Shown: positions 24,871 to 33,987, counted from the stretch's first letter. The stretch: DNA of 46,951 nucleotides from Acidobacteriaceae bacterium (GCA_030039035.1 JASHQQ010000151.1:1-46951); one strand, 5' to 3'. Notes: generated by a model from the letters alone, not told the origin. Made by a program: numbers and translations.

Positions 24871-27089
24871 GAACCGTCGCAGTCGCGAAACCACTCCCGG
24901 GCGATCGGCGAATCGCCGCGCTCGAACTCTGTGCGCTGGCCGCACTGATCGCGCTTTTCGTCGTACAGGGACTTATTCCCGCATGGATCAGTCTGCGCAG
25001 CGATTTTCCGAATTACTACATCGTCGCGCGGCTGCTGCGCGAGCACTATTCGATGGACCGGATCTACGACTGGATCTGGCTTCAGCGAATCAAGGATCAC
25101 TGGGGCATCCAGCAGCAACTTGTAGGCTTTCTCGGTCTCACTCCGTTCTCGGCGCTGCCGCTGGTTCCGCTGGCCGGCTTCGAGGCACTCAAGGCCAAGC
25201 ATCTCTGGCTCTGCGCCAACATCGCGATCTTCGGCGCTACGCTGTATGGTCTTCATAAAACCACGCCGGTGGATCTGCGGCGCATCGCGCTGATCGCATT
25301 TCTCGCCATCATTCCCTTGCGCAACAATTTCTTGCTGGGGCAGATGCACCTGGTGGTGCTGGGACTGCTGGTGCTGGCATTCTGGCTCAACCAGTCCGGC
25401 CGCCGGCTGAGCTCAGGCGTGGTGCTGGGCATTGCCGCTTTGCTGAAGATCTACCCGATCTTCTTTGTCCTTTATTTCCTCCGCAAGCGGATGTGGAAGC
25501 AGGCCCTGGCGCTGCTTGGTTCCGCAGCGGGCCTGCTGGCAGTGTGTTTTCCCATTTTCGGCACGCCTGCAATGCGCGCGTTCCTCATCGAGCAGTTTCC
25601 CCGCATGCTGCGCGGCGAGGCTACCGATCCGTTTTCGCTCACGGCTCCGTCGGCTTCCAGCCTCTTCCATCGCGTCTTTCTCGCGCAACCGCTCGCCAAT
25701 CCGCATCCGCTGTTTCCGTCGCCCATCATGTACGCACTGCTCTATCCGCTCTGGCAGCTTGGCCTCCTGCTGGTCACGCTGCTGGCCATCTCGCCGAAGA
25801 ACGACCATCCCAGGCAACGGGCGCTGGAGTGGGCGGCGTGGATCTGCCTGCTGCTCACCCTCTCGACCGAGCCGGCCTCATACCATCGGGTCGTTCTCGT
25901 CATGGTGGTCGCGCTGGCCCTCCCCCTGCTGCGCGGCGCATGGAACAAGGCGATCCTGATCGCGGGCTATTTTGCCGCCTGCAACCTTCATCCGCGCATT
26001 TCGCCGATGCAACCGGCGTTGGCCCTGATTCTGGACTTTCTTCCCTATTGGGCTCTGGTGGCCATGGTTGCCTGCCTGCTGGTTGCATTGCGCGATCGCC
26101 GGATCGAGTCCGGAGAGTTCATGCCGGCGTGGCCGGCGGTCCGGATTGCCTGGGCCTCGGCCGCTTTTGCGGCGCTGTGGGCCGTGGCCGCGTCCAAAAC
26201 GTTCGTGCATGCATCGGCACTCGGCCATTCGGAGACGGTCATGGACCGCTCCGCCAGCGCCTTCGCACGTTTTGCCCCCCACTTTGCGGGGAGTCATGTG
26301 TTCACGGTGGCCATGCGAATGGAGGGCTTGCGCGTCGAGGACGATGAGGGCCGCGAATATACCACTGCCAGCAACGGAGTGGAGGACGATCAACTGGCGA
26401 TCGCGGCAAGTCCGAAGACCGGCCGCATATGGATTGAGGCTGCCAATGCGCCCCAATCGCGACTGGTCGAGATGTCGCCCGATGCGGCCGGAACCGCCCA
26501 ACCTCCGATCGCGACGATTCCCGATGCCGAGTCGCCGGCGCTCTCCCGGGACGGAAGAAGCCTTGTCTTTGTGCGCGAGCGCAAGGGAGTTGGCCAGGCG
26601 TGGATGGTTCATCTCGATGAGCAGGGCAGGCCTTCGGGGCCGCCCGCGGCAATCAGCCCAACCGGAATGGACGTGAGGGATGCCGCATTTGCATCGGCCG
26701 ATACCGTGGTGCTCTCCGCGGCGACGGAAGGGACTCCGCATCTCTACATCCAGCGCGGCGCGCAGCCGCCGGCGCGGTTCTTCCCGAGCGCCGATGCCAT
26801 GGATTCGCCGGCGTCCGGCGGAAATCAGGATGTTCTCGTCTGCAGGCAAAGGCGCGGCAGCGACTGGCAACTGTTTGCGCTTTCCAATCCGCCCAGCCAG
26901 CCGGTTCAGCTCACCTTTGGCGACTGCAATGCCTACGATCCGGCTTGGCTCGACGGCGACACGCTGCTTTACATCAGCGATTGCGGGCGCGGCAACGGGC
27001 TGGGTGCGCTGTCAGTCCTTCACGGAGTGCTTTCACCGGAATCCGGCAATGATTCGGCCCGCGATCCGCATGGAGAATTGCCACGATGA
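24867..27089 (+). CDS. GT87-type membrane glycosyltransferase fused to a TolB-like beta-propeller
   Basis: 740 residues from the ATG that overlaps the previous stop. Residues about 15-450 are a polytopic membrane part. The loop WISLRSDFPNYYIVARLL with an early Asp, and LLKIYPIFFVLYFLRKR, resemble DUF2029/GT87 enzymes, which use polyprenyl-phosphate sugars at the outer face of the inner membrane. From about residue 500 the protein becomes soluble with PD40-like repeats, for example IPDAESPALSRDGRSLVFVRERKG, and QLTFGDCNAYDPAWLDGDTLLYISDCG. This is a periplasmic propeller fragment of three or four blades. The pairing of a membrane transferase with a propeller is unusual. It overlaps the Wzz-Wza gene by 4 bases. 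Confidence 0.8.
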   Translation: MRTVAVAKPLPGDRRIAALELCALAALIALFVVQGLIPAWISLRSDFPNYYIVARLLREHYSMDRIYDWIWLQRIKDHWGIQQQLVGFLGLTPFSALPLVPLAGFEALKAKHLWLCANIAIFGATLYGLHKTTPVDLRRIALIAFLAIIPLRNNFLLGQMHLVVLGLLVLAFWLNQSGRRLSSGVVLGIAALLKIYPIFFVLYFLRKRMWKQALALLGSAAGLLAVCFPIFGTPAMRAFLIEQFPRMLRGEATDPFSLTAPSASSLFHRVFLAQPLANPHPLFPSPIMYALLYPLWQLGLLLVTLLAISPKNDHPRQRALEWAAWICLLLTLSTEPASYHRVVLVMVVALALPLLRGAWNKAILIAGYFAACNLHPRISPMQPALALILDFLPYWALVAMVACLLVALRDRRIESGEFMPAWPAVRIAWASAAFAALWAVAASKTFVHASALGHSETVMDRSASAFARFAPHFAGSHVFTVAMRMEGLRVEDDEGREYTTASNGVEDDQLAIAASPKTGRIWIEAANAPQSRLVEMSPDAAGTAQPPIATIPDAESPALSRDGRSLVFVRERKGVGQAWMVHLDEQGRPSGPPAAISPTGMDVRDAAFASADTVVLSAATEGTPHLYIQRGAQPPARFFPSADAMDSPASGGNQDVLVCRQRRGSDWQLFALSNPPSQPVQLTFGDCNAYDPAWLDGDTLLYISDCGRGNGLGALSVLHGVLSPESGNDSARDPHGELPR

Positions 27090-30000
27090 GCACGGTAGTC
27101 GATTCATTGAATGAGAAGATCGCCGTCCCGCGGCCGGCGCCGGGTAGGGCGAATGAAAGCGCTCCGCTGACGGTGCTCGATCTGCTCACTTTGCTGTGGG
27201 CGCGGCGGCGCTTACTGGGCAAGGCTGCGGCCCTCGGCGCCGCGGCTGGACTCGCGCTTGCGTTTCTGCTTCCGGTCGAGTACAAGGCCGTCACCACGAT
27301 TCTGCCTCCAACTCCGTCGTCCTCGCTGGCATCGGCGTTCGCCGCGCAATCCGGCGAACTGGGCCTCCTGGCCGGGTTGGCGAGCAGCAGCCTCGGAATT
27401 CGCAATCCCGCCGATCTGTGCGTGCTGATGCTGAGGAGCCGCACCGTGGAAGACGCCGTGATCGAACGGTTCGGGCTCATGCAGGAGTACCGCAAGAAGC
27501 GCATGTCGGACACACGAACGGCGCTGGAAAGGCATACCTCGGTCACGCTGAATCTGAAGAGCGGGCTTATCGCCATCACTGCGCGCGATCGCGATCCGCG
27601 GCGCGCAGCCGGGCTTGCCAACGGCTACGTGGACGAGTTCAGGAAATTCTCGGCGTCGCTGGCGATGACCGAAGCGGGGCAGCGGCGGAGGTTCTTCGAG
27701 GAACAACTGCTGCAGGCAAGGAGCAATCTTACCGACGCCGAAGAGGCGTTCAGGAACATGCAGCAGTCCACGGGGATGCTGGACCCGGGCGCTGCCGCCA
27801 AGGCCAGCCTTGAGAGCGCGGTCGTGTTGCGCGCGCAGATCGCGGCCAGGGAAGTGGAGCTCAACACGATGAGCACCTATGCCACGGCGGCGAATCCGCG
27901 TCTGGTTCAGCTCAAGCAGGGGATTGCCGCGCTGGAAGCGCAATTGGCCGAGCTGGGCGGCTCCGCACCGGACGACGTCGCCGATGACGCGCTGATCCCC
28001 AAAGGCAAAATCCCCGCAGCCGGCGCCGAATACCTGCGCCGGCTGCGCGATCTGAAGTATCAGGAGGCGCTCGTCGAGATCCTGTCGCGCCAGTACGAAA
28101 TTGCGCGGCTCGACGAGGCGCGGCAGGGCGCGACGATCCAGATTGTGGATCTCGCCGTGCCTCCCGACAAGCGCTCGTCGCCCAAGCGGCTGGCAACGCT
28201 GCTGGGGTGCATCGTCCTGGCTCTCTGTTGCGCCGGCTTTTGGGTAATTCATCTGAGAAATGCGCCGCAATGGAATCTCCGCCGGCAGGCGACGGGCCTG
28301 ATTCCCGCTCTGGTTCTTCTGGCGCTCGCGCCGTACGCATTCGCGCAACTGCCGGACGCGCAAGCCACGGAGCCTTCCGCCGGATCCGCTGATTGCACCG
28401 ATGCCGCCGGATACGCGCAGGGCGTTCCGTGCGGCACCCAGGAGCAGAACCGGCTGACGGGCCAGTCGCGATCGGCAACTTCTCAGGATTTGACGGGAGC
28501 GCTGATCGGTCCTGCGCGCGGCGAGGAGCCGGGCCAGCGCCTGTCCGAAGGCCAGCTTCTGGAGATGCTCCGGAATGCCGAGCGGCGCGAGCGCGCCGCG
28601 CTGCCGCCGGGGCCGCACACAGAATTCGAGCAGATGGCGGCCGACTCGGCCGGCCGGCCGCTTGCCATTTTCGGGCAATCGTTGTTCGACAATCCGCCCG
28701 AGACCTTTGCGCCCGCCGACGGCGCGCAGGTTCCCAGCGACTACGTGGTCGGCCCGGGCGATGAGTTGCGCATCCGTGTCTGGGGCCAGCTCAACGCCGA
28801 TCTCAGCATTCAGGCCGACCGGTCGGGACAGATCTATATCCCGCAGGTGGGCGAAGTGCCGGTCGCCGGCGTGCGTTTCAGCGATCTCGAGGGCGTCCTC
28901 ACGCGCGCGGTCGGACAGTTCTTCAAAAGCTTCAGCCTCGCCGTTTCCATGGGCCGCCTTCACCAGATCCAGGTGTTCGTGGTCGGGCAGGCCAGGGCTC
29001 CGGGCATGTATACGGTGGGCTCTCTCAGCACGCTGGTGAATGCCGTCTTCGCCTCGGGAGGGCCATTGCCGCAGGGTTCGCTGCGCCGCATCCAATTACG
29101 GCGCGGCGCGCAGATCGTGCAGGAGTTCGATCTCTACGACCTGCTGGTGAACGGCGACAAGTCGCACGATCTGCCCCTGCAAACGGGCGATGTGGTGCTG
29201 ATCCCGCCGGTGGGTCCGCTGGTTGCCGTCGCCGGATCGGTGAATGCTCCCGCGATCTACGAACTGCGCGAACGCGCCACGCTGGGCTCGCTCATCCAGA
29301 TGGCCGGAGGACTGAGCTCGGTGGCCGACGGCAGCAACGCCACCGTGGAACGGATCACGCAGGATCGCGTGCGGACGATCCACGAGTTCCCTCTCGACGC
29401 GACCGGTCTCGCGTTCCCCCTGCAGGGCGGGGACATTGTTCACATCTCCAGCATCGTGCCGCGCTTCGACGATACCATCACGCTGCGCGGCTACGTGGCC
29501 AATCCGGGCCGCTACCCTTATGCCCCGGGAATGCGCGTGCGCGACCTGCTGCCCAACGCGCAGGCGCTGTTGTCGCGCCAGTACTGGCTCGAACGCGCCG
29601 GCACGACGAACGGCCGGGAGACGGAATACCCGGTTCGCAAGATCCTTCCCCCAGCTCCGACAGTTGGGCCCAACCGGGCGCAACTGGCACCAACCGGCGA
29701 AGCGGGGCTGCAATCGCAGCCCCCGCCGATTGTGCCGGTAGCCGCCCAGGAGGTACGTCAGGAGACGCTTCCCCAGTACTACGAAAGTCTTGCCGCGTCT
29801 GAGACGGTTTCCGGCTCTGGAACCGGTACAAACAGTCCGCCGGGCAACGGATCGGAGAATCGGTCCGACGCCCTGACAAGCGACCTGCGCCAACTGGTGC
29901 CTTCCGTCAACTGGCGCTATGCGCTCATCCAGCGCGTAGATCCTGTGACGTTGAAGACGCAACTGATCTCCTTCGATTTGGGCAAAGCGGTTGTCGACGG

Positions 30001-30838
30001 CGACGCGTCCAGCAACCTGGCGCTGGCGCCCGGCGACATCGTTACCGTCTTTTCGCAGCGCGATATTACCGTTCCGCAGCAGGCGCAGACTCGCTACGTG
30101 AAGGTCGAAGGCGAGGTCGAGCATCCCGGAGTGTATGAGATTGCGCAGGGACAGACGCTGCGCGACGCACTGGACGCCGCGGGCGGCCTGACCGCGAAGG
30201 CGTATCCCTACGGCGCGCGCTTCACGCGCGAGTCGGCGCGCGTCGAGCAGCAGAAAGGGCTGGATGAAATGGTGCGCACCGCCGAAGCCGAGGTGCGTGC
30301 ATCGACCGTCCATGCCGTCGCCACAGGCGCGCAGGATGCGACGAAGCAAAATGCGCAGCAGTCGCTGCTGGCCAGCCTGCGCTCGATCCAGGCCTCGGGC
30401 CGGGTTGTGCTGGACATGCGCCCCAATGCCGGCTCGATTGCGGACTTTCCGCCCATCGCGCTGGAGGATGGCGACCGGATCGTGATCCCCGCGCGCACCG
30501 ACACGGTGACCGTCTCGGGAGCGGTTTACAATCCGGCGTCGTTCGTCTACGATCCGCACCGCAAGGTGGGCGACTATCTGGAACTGGCCGGCAAAGGCGC
30601 CCTCAATGCCAATCAGCATCGAGCCTTCGTGCTCCGGGCCGACGGCAGCGTGATCAGCCGTCAGGAGGCCGGCGGATTTTTCCATAACGGATTCGATCAG
30701 TTGCCCATGCACCCGGGCGACCAGATCGTTGTGCCCGAGCGAGTCAATAATGGCGTGGTGGAAGCTCTGCACGACTGGCCGCAGATCCTGACGCCGCTGG
30801 CGCTGACCGCGCTTGCCATCACGGCTGTGGCGCCATAG
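27086..30838 (+). CDS. Giant Wzz-Wza-like fusion: chain-length determinant plus outer-membrane polysaccharide export protein
   Basis: 1250 residues in one uninterrupted frame. Residues 1-390 are a Wzz/PCP protein: helix 1 near 40-62, a periplasmic region with FFEEQLLQARSNLTDAEEAFRNMQ, and helix 2 near 371-389. Then a signal-peptide-like segment (about 399-420, LIPALVLLALAPYAFAQ) with an AFA-Q cleavage-like site precedes a Wza part: the PES-type DYVVGPGDELRIRVWGQ near 550 and five SLBB domains (about 627, 710, 795, 1003 and 1140), each with the VxGxVxxPGxY pattern. The two functions normally belong to separate genes. The first codon overlaps the previous stop. The exported chain would pass through the complex formed with the WbaP-type product downstream. 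Confidence 0.86.
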   Translation: MSTVVDSLNEKIAVPRPAPGRANESAPLTVLDLLTLLWARRRLLGKAAALGAAAGLALAFLLPVEYKAVTTILPPTPSSSLASAFAAQSGELGLLAGLASSSLGIRNPADLCVLMLRSRTVEDAVIERFGLMQEYRKKRMSDTRTALERHTSVTLNLKSGLIAITARDRDPRRAAGLANGYVDEFRKFSASLAMTEAGQRRRFFEEQLLQARSNLTDAEEAFRNMQQSTGMLDPGAAAKASLESAVVLRAQIAAREVELNTMSTYATAANPRLVQLKQGIAALEAQLAELGGSAPDDVADDALIPKGKIPAAGAEYLRRLRDLKYQEALVEILSRQYEIARLDEARQGATIQIVDLAVPPDKRSSPKRLATLLGCIVLALCCAGFWVIHLRNAPQWNLRRQATGLIPALVLLALAPYAFAQLPDAQATEPSAGSADCTDAAGYAQGVPCGTQEQNRLTGQSRSATSQDLTGALIGPARGEEPGQRLSEGQLLEMLRNAERRERAALPPGPHTEFEQMAADSAGRPLAIFGQSLFDNPPETFAPADGAQVPSDYVVGPGDELRIRVWGQLNADLSIQADRSGQIYIPQVGEVPVAGVRFSDLEGVLTRAVGQFFKSFSLAVSMGRLHQIQVFVVGQARAPGMYTVGSLSTLVNAVFASGGPLPQGSLRRIQLRRGAQIVQEFDLYDLLVNGDKSHDLPLQTGDVVLIPPVGPLVAVAGSVNAPAIYELRERATLGSLIQMAGGLSSVADGSNATVERITQDRVRTIHEFPLDATGLAFPLQGGDIVHISSIVPRFDDTITLRGYVANPGRYPYAPGMRVRDLLPNAQALLSRQYWLERAGTTNGRETEYPVRKILPPAPTVGPNRAQLAPTGEAGLQSQPPPIVPVAAQEVRQETLPQYYESLAASETVSGSGTGTNSPPGNGSENRSDALTSDLRQLVPSVNWRYALIQRVDPVTLKTQLISFDLGKAVVDGDASSNLALAPGDIVTVFSQRDITVPQQAQTRYVKVEGEVEHPGVYEIAQGQTLRDALDAAGGLTAKAYPYGARFTRESARVEQQKGLDEMVRTAEAEVRASTVHAVATGAQDATKQNAQQSLLASLRSIQASGRVVLDMRPNAGSIADFPPIALEDGDRIVIPARTDTVTVSGAVYNPASFVYDPHRKVGDYLELAGKGALNANQHRAFVLRADGSVISRQEAGGFFHNGFDQLPMHPGDQIVVPERVNNGVVEALHDWPQILTPLALTALAITAVAP

Positions 30839-30856
30839 GGATTGGGAGAACTGCTC

Positions 30857-32308
30857 ATGTCGACCCAGGTCTCATCGCCGCGTCCAGCGCCGGCTTCTCC
30901 GCTCCCCGGAATGGCCCTTGTGCGCCGGCTCGACGGGCCTGTCGCCCGCCAGCCCGCTGTTTGGGTGCGTCTGCTCGTGCGGCTTTGCTTCTACGTGTTG
31001 CCCGGCGCGATCGGCGTGCTGCTGCCCGCTTCGTCATGGCTTGCCGGCGCCGGTTCTGCGAGCGCGCTCGGGAATACCCGTTTCATCCTGCTCTTTTCGG
31101 TCGCCTGGATTGTTGCGCTCGAGCTGTTTCACGCCGCCCGGTGGGAGGGAATCAACCAGGAACACACCGGGGCAATGTCTGTTGTGCAATCTGCCTGCGT
31201 CTCGCTTGCCGTTGCCGCGATCCTGCTTCGCCTGCTTGCCCTGCCGTTGCCGGCGCTCGGCTTCTGTGTCGCGATGGGAACTCTGGCCCCTTTGGCGGCG
31301 GCCGTTATCAAGCTCGTGTTTCGCCGCCTGTTCGATACCCGAGACAGTCTTCCACGCATGATGATTGCCGTTGCCAGCATGCGAGGAGGCGCTACGATCT
31401 GGAAGATCGCGCAGCGCGAGGTCTCGCGACACGAAATATCGGGCGCGATTCGCCTTGAGGACCTCGGCGAAACGGGCTCCTTTGCCGCCACGCTTTCTAC
31501 CGAAGAATTGGCGCGCGAATTGCACCGCCAGCGCGTGGAAGGCGTCCTGATCTCGGCTCCGGCATCTCAGGTCGCCGAACTCTCCCGCAAGGTCGAGGCC
31601 TGCGGCGGACTGGACACGCCGATCCGCTTCGTCGTGGGGCCGCAGGCGGGGTTTCTGTCCCGCGATGTGCCGGGGACCGGGAGCATCTATCTCTTCAATG
31701 CGGGCGCGGCGCCGGCCGGGACGATCAACTACAGAATCCTCAAACGCGCATTCGACATCGTCTTCTCCCTGGGCGCGCTCGTTGCCGGCGCGCCATTGCT
31801 GCTGCTCATCGCCGCGGCGATCAGGCTCACCTCGCGCGGGCCCGTCTTTTTCATTCAGGATCGCGTGGGTTGGAATGGGCGCGTCTTTCGCATGATCAAA
31901 TTCCGCACCATGCGAGCCGGTGCGGCGCGGGAAAGCGACACGTTCTGGACCGTTCCAGGGGATGCGCGCCGTACGCGAACGGGGGCCTTTTTGCGTCGAT
32001 ATTCATTGGACGAGCTGCCGCAGTTTTTCAATGTGCTTATGGGTGACATGAGCGTGGTGGGCCCGCGGCCCGAGCGGCCCTTTTTTGTTTCGAGTTTTCA
32101 TCGCGAGATCGACGAATATCAGCGCCGCCATCAGCTCAAGGTGGGCATCACCGGCTGGGCGCAGGTGAACGGGCTACGCGGCGACACGTGCATCCGCACG
32201 CGGCTCATGTACGACCTTTACTATTTGCAGAACTGGGGGCTCGTCTTCGATTTCAGGATCGTTCTGCGCACGATGCTATGCATCTTCAGCGCGAGAAACG
32301 CCTATTGA
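30857..32308 (+). CDS. WbaP/WcaJ-type polyprenyl-phosphate sugar phosphotransferase
   Basis: 483 residues from the ATG at 30857, behind GGGAGAA; a TTG five codons earlier is less likely. The first 130 residues hold four or five membrane helices, followed by a Rossmann-like CoA_binding_3-type domain (MIAVASMRGGATIWKIAQRE; GVLISAPASQ). From about residue 295 it is the bacterial sugar transferase domain: KRAFDIVFSLGALVAG, KFRTMRAGA, FLRRYSLDELPQFFNVLMGDMSVVGPRPERPFF and GITGWAQVNGLRG. It transfers a sugar phosphate from a nucleotide sugar to undecaprenyl phosphate, starting repeat-unit synthesis. Sugar not readable. Its 3' end overlaps fdhD, convergent, by 33 bases. Last gene of the plus-strand operon. 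Confidence 0.93.
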   Translation: MSTQVSSPRPAPASPLPGMALVRRLDGPVARQPAVWVRLLVRLCFYVLPGAIGVLLPASSWLAGAGSASALGNTRFILLFSVAWIVALELFHAARWEGINQEHTGAMSVVQSACVSLAVAAILLRLLALPLPALGFCVAMGTLAPLAAAVIKLVFRRLFDTRDSLPRMMIAVASMRGGATIWKIAQREVSRHEISGAIRLEDLGETGSFAATLSTEELARELHRQRVEGVLISAPASQVAELSRKVEACGGLDTPIRFVVGPQAGFLSRDVPGTGSIYLFNAGAAPAGTINYRILKRAFDIVFSLGALVAGAPLLLLIAAAIRLTSRGPVFFIQDRVGWNGRVFRMIKFRTMRAGAARESDTFWTVPGDARRTRTGAFLRRYSLDELPQFFNVLMGDMSVVGPRPERPFFVSSFHREIDEYQRRHQLKVGITGWAQVNGLRGDTCIRTRLMYDLYYLQNWGLVFDFRIVLRTMLCIFSARNAY

Positions 32309-33226
32309 TCCCTCGCGCGCACCAATGCGATGCGCGCCGTGATAGACGTTGAAGCGGCTGTCTCTGAGAAATCCGACCAGCGTGATGTCGAACTCCCGCG
32401 CTACTTCCAGCGCAAGGCTGGATGGCGCGCCGACGGCGGCCACCATGGGGATGCCACCCATCAGCGCCTTCTGCAACAGTTCGAAGCTGGCGCGGCCGGA
32501 AAGCAGCAGCAGCCGGTCGAGCAGCGGAATGCGATCGGCGAGCAGCGCCGCGCCGAGCAGTTTGTCGACGGCGTTGTGGCGCCCAACGTCTTCGCGCAGC
32601 GAATCCATCGTTCCATCCGCGGAGAAAAGCGCCGCGGCATGCAGGCCGCCGGTTCGCTGAAAAATGCCTTGCGACGAGCGCAACCGGTCCGGCAGTTGGC
32701 AAAGAATCCCTGGGTGAATGGAGAAGTCGTTCTCGCGCCGAGGCGGGCAGGCGGTTCGCAGCGCAAGGAGCGACGCCTTTCCGCAGACGCCGCAGCTCGA
32801 AGTGGTGTAGAAGTTCCGCTCCAATGTTGCGGTCGGTATCCCGATCTCCGGCATCAGTTCGACGGTGACGACATTGGGCGCCCCGCGCGCCGAGAGATCA
32901 ATGCGATTCCGGCCATCTTCCGACCCGCCGGACAATACCCGATCCCCGGAACCGGACGCGCCGGAGCGCACGGACCGAAGATCGCCAACATCGTGAATCA
33001 CGCCCTCGGTCAACAAAAACCCGACGGCGAGCTCGGCGTCGTAACCGGGCGTGCGCATGGTGACGGAGATGGATTTGTTCAGGCGCGAATCGGATCGCCC
33101 GTGTACGATTCGGATCTCCAGAGGCTCCTCGACGGCAATCGAGTCCTGCGCAATGGCGGACGACGCGCCGTCGAAGCGTTCGACTTCGATTTCCCTGACC
33201 GGCCGATCTGGCTGCTGTGTGGACAT
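32276..33226 (-). CDS. fdhD: Formate dehydrogenase accessory sulfurtransferase FdhD
   Basis: 316 residues from the ATG at 33226. The sulfur-relay motif is C145 and C148 in TTSSCGVCGKAS, and the C-terminal half has the usual ALFSADGTMDSLREDVGRHNAVDKLLGAAL and LLLSGRASFELLQKALMGGIPMVAAVGAPS. FdhD takes sulfur from IscS and inserts it into the molybdenum cofactor of formate dehydrogenase in the cytoplasm. No formate dehydrogenase is in this window; the adjacent DUF1641-like gene usually occurs beside one, so the enzyme may lie elsewhere or have been lost. There is no clear Shine-Dalgarno, and the start sits in a 13-base tandem repeat at 33228-33250. Confidence 0.93.
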   Translation of the reverse strand: MSTQQPDRPVREIEVERFDGASSAIAQDSIAVEEPLEIRIVHGRSDSRLNKSISVTMRTPGYDAELAVGFLLTEGVIHDVGDLRSVRSGASGSGDRVLSGGSEDGRNRIDLSARGAPNVVTVELMPEIGIPTATLERNFYTTSSCGVCGKASLLALRTACPPRRENDFSIHPGILCQLPDRLRSSQGIFQRTGGLHAAALFSADGTMDSLREDVGRHNAVDKLLGAALLADRIPLLDRLLLLSGRASFELLQKALMGGIPMVAAVGAPSSLALEVAREFDITLVGFLRDSRFNVYHGAHRIGAREGSIGVSRAEDA

Positions 33227-33579
33227 TTTTGACTTGCATGTTTGACTTGCGAATTTGTTCGGACTGTTATCCGGTTTTTCGGCCGCTCGGCCCAGCGCGG
33301 CTCAACGCAGGTGAGCAGCTTGCCCAGCGCCAGCAAATTGCGCACCGCATTCACGCCGGCCGGATCGGCGAGGTATCTGGCGAGCAGCCCGAGAGCCGTG
33401 CCCATTGCACCGAATGCGCCATGCGGCGCATCGAAAACGCCCTGCCGGTGTGCTTCCTCCAATCGATCGTAACCCACCAGCAGCGCCTCGGCATGTTCGT
33501 TGGCAGCCGCGGCCAGCCTGCGCTGAAGCTCGAGCCTGGGGTCGACGGGCCTGGGCGCGAAGTTGAAGGGTTTTGTCAT
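33079..33579 (-). CDS. DUF1641-like protein, C-terminus overlapping fdhD
   Basis: 166 residues starting MTKPFNFAPRPVDPRLELQRRLAAAANEHAEALLVGYDRL. The conserved part is helical and ends around ALGKLLTCVEPRWAERPKN (about residue 102). It matches the DUF1641 pattern of short helical proteins found beside formate dehydrogenase genes. After that the frame runs on for about 60 residues of low-quality, basic and serine-rich sequence that overlaps the start of fdhD by 148 bases. That tail is probably not conserved; a lost stop or a frameshift near the 13-base duplication at 33228-33250 may explain it. Role unknown; the neighbour links it to formate metabolism. Confidence 0.65.
   Translation of the reverse strand: MTKPFNFAPRPVDPRLELQRRLAAAANEHAEALLVGYDRLEEAHRQGVFDAPHGAFGAMGTALGLLARYLADPAGVNAVRNLLALGKLLTCVEPRWAERPKNRITVRTNSQVKHASQKCPHSSQIGRSGKSKSNASTARRPPLRRTRLPSRSLWRSESYTGDPIRA
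33228..33250. repeat. Tandem copy of TTTGACTTGC, 13-base period
   Basis: TTTGACTTGC occurs at 33228-33237 and again at 33241-33250. It lies just upstream of the fdhD start and within the tail of the DUF1641-like frame. A 13-base duplication changes reading frame, so it may have disturbed the end of the DUF1641-like gene. Confidence 0.6.
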
Positions 33580-33987
33580 CGGACCTCCGTATTGGCGCTT
33601 TGTGCCTTCCCTTCCGGGGTCTCAGATGGTGTATCCTGCGTCCAATTCCCCGACCGCGAGCCCGCGGGATGAGATGCTGAAGGCCAGGCGACGACCTGGT
33701 TGCCTCTCATGCTCGTGCTTGTGCAGGTCAATCCCTTCGGTGCAAGCCTTTTCCCTCTGTTGTTTCGAATAACTCTTCGTCAGGATCCGCCAATCCCGGT
33801 CGCGGAGCTCCGCCGCATTCCCGACCGGAATCGCTGGCGCCCCGAATGAGTTATCGGGGAGCGGTTCGAAACAAGTTATCCGCAGACCGGGCCGGATAAG
33901 TGCCATCCAGTATCCGGCCGTGGAGAGAAAGCGGAACCTGTTTGAAGAACACCCTGGACTGACTGACAACAGAGAAAGCGTGAAGAG
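33580..33987. other. Gap of about 400 bases between divergent genes
   Basis: The DUF1641-like gene reads away to the left and the PD-(D/E)XK-like gene to the right. A minus-strand open frame (33622-34143) fills most of the gap but overlaps the start of the rightward gene and shows no recognisable domain, so I do not call it. No repeat or clear promoter is visible. Confidence 0.4.

Noticed and set aside
27212..30772. Two long minus-strand frames (627 and 558 residues) opposite the Wzz-Wza fusion
   Set aside because: Compositional shadows rich in Arg, Gln and His, with no motif; the plus-strand gene is clear.
32330..33232. 300-residue plus-strand frame opposite fdhD
   Set aside because: fdhD is recognised by its Cys motif; this is its antisense shadow.
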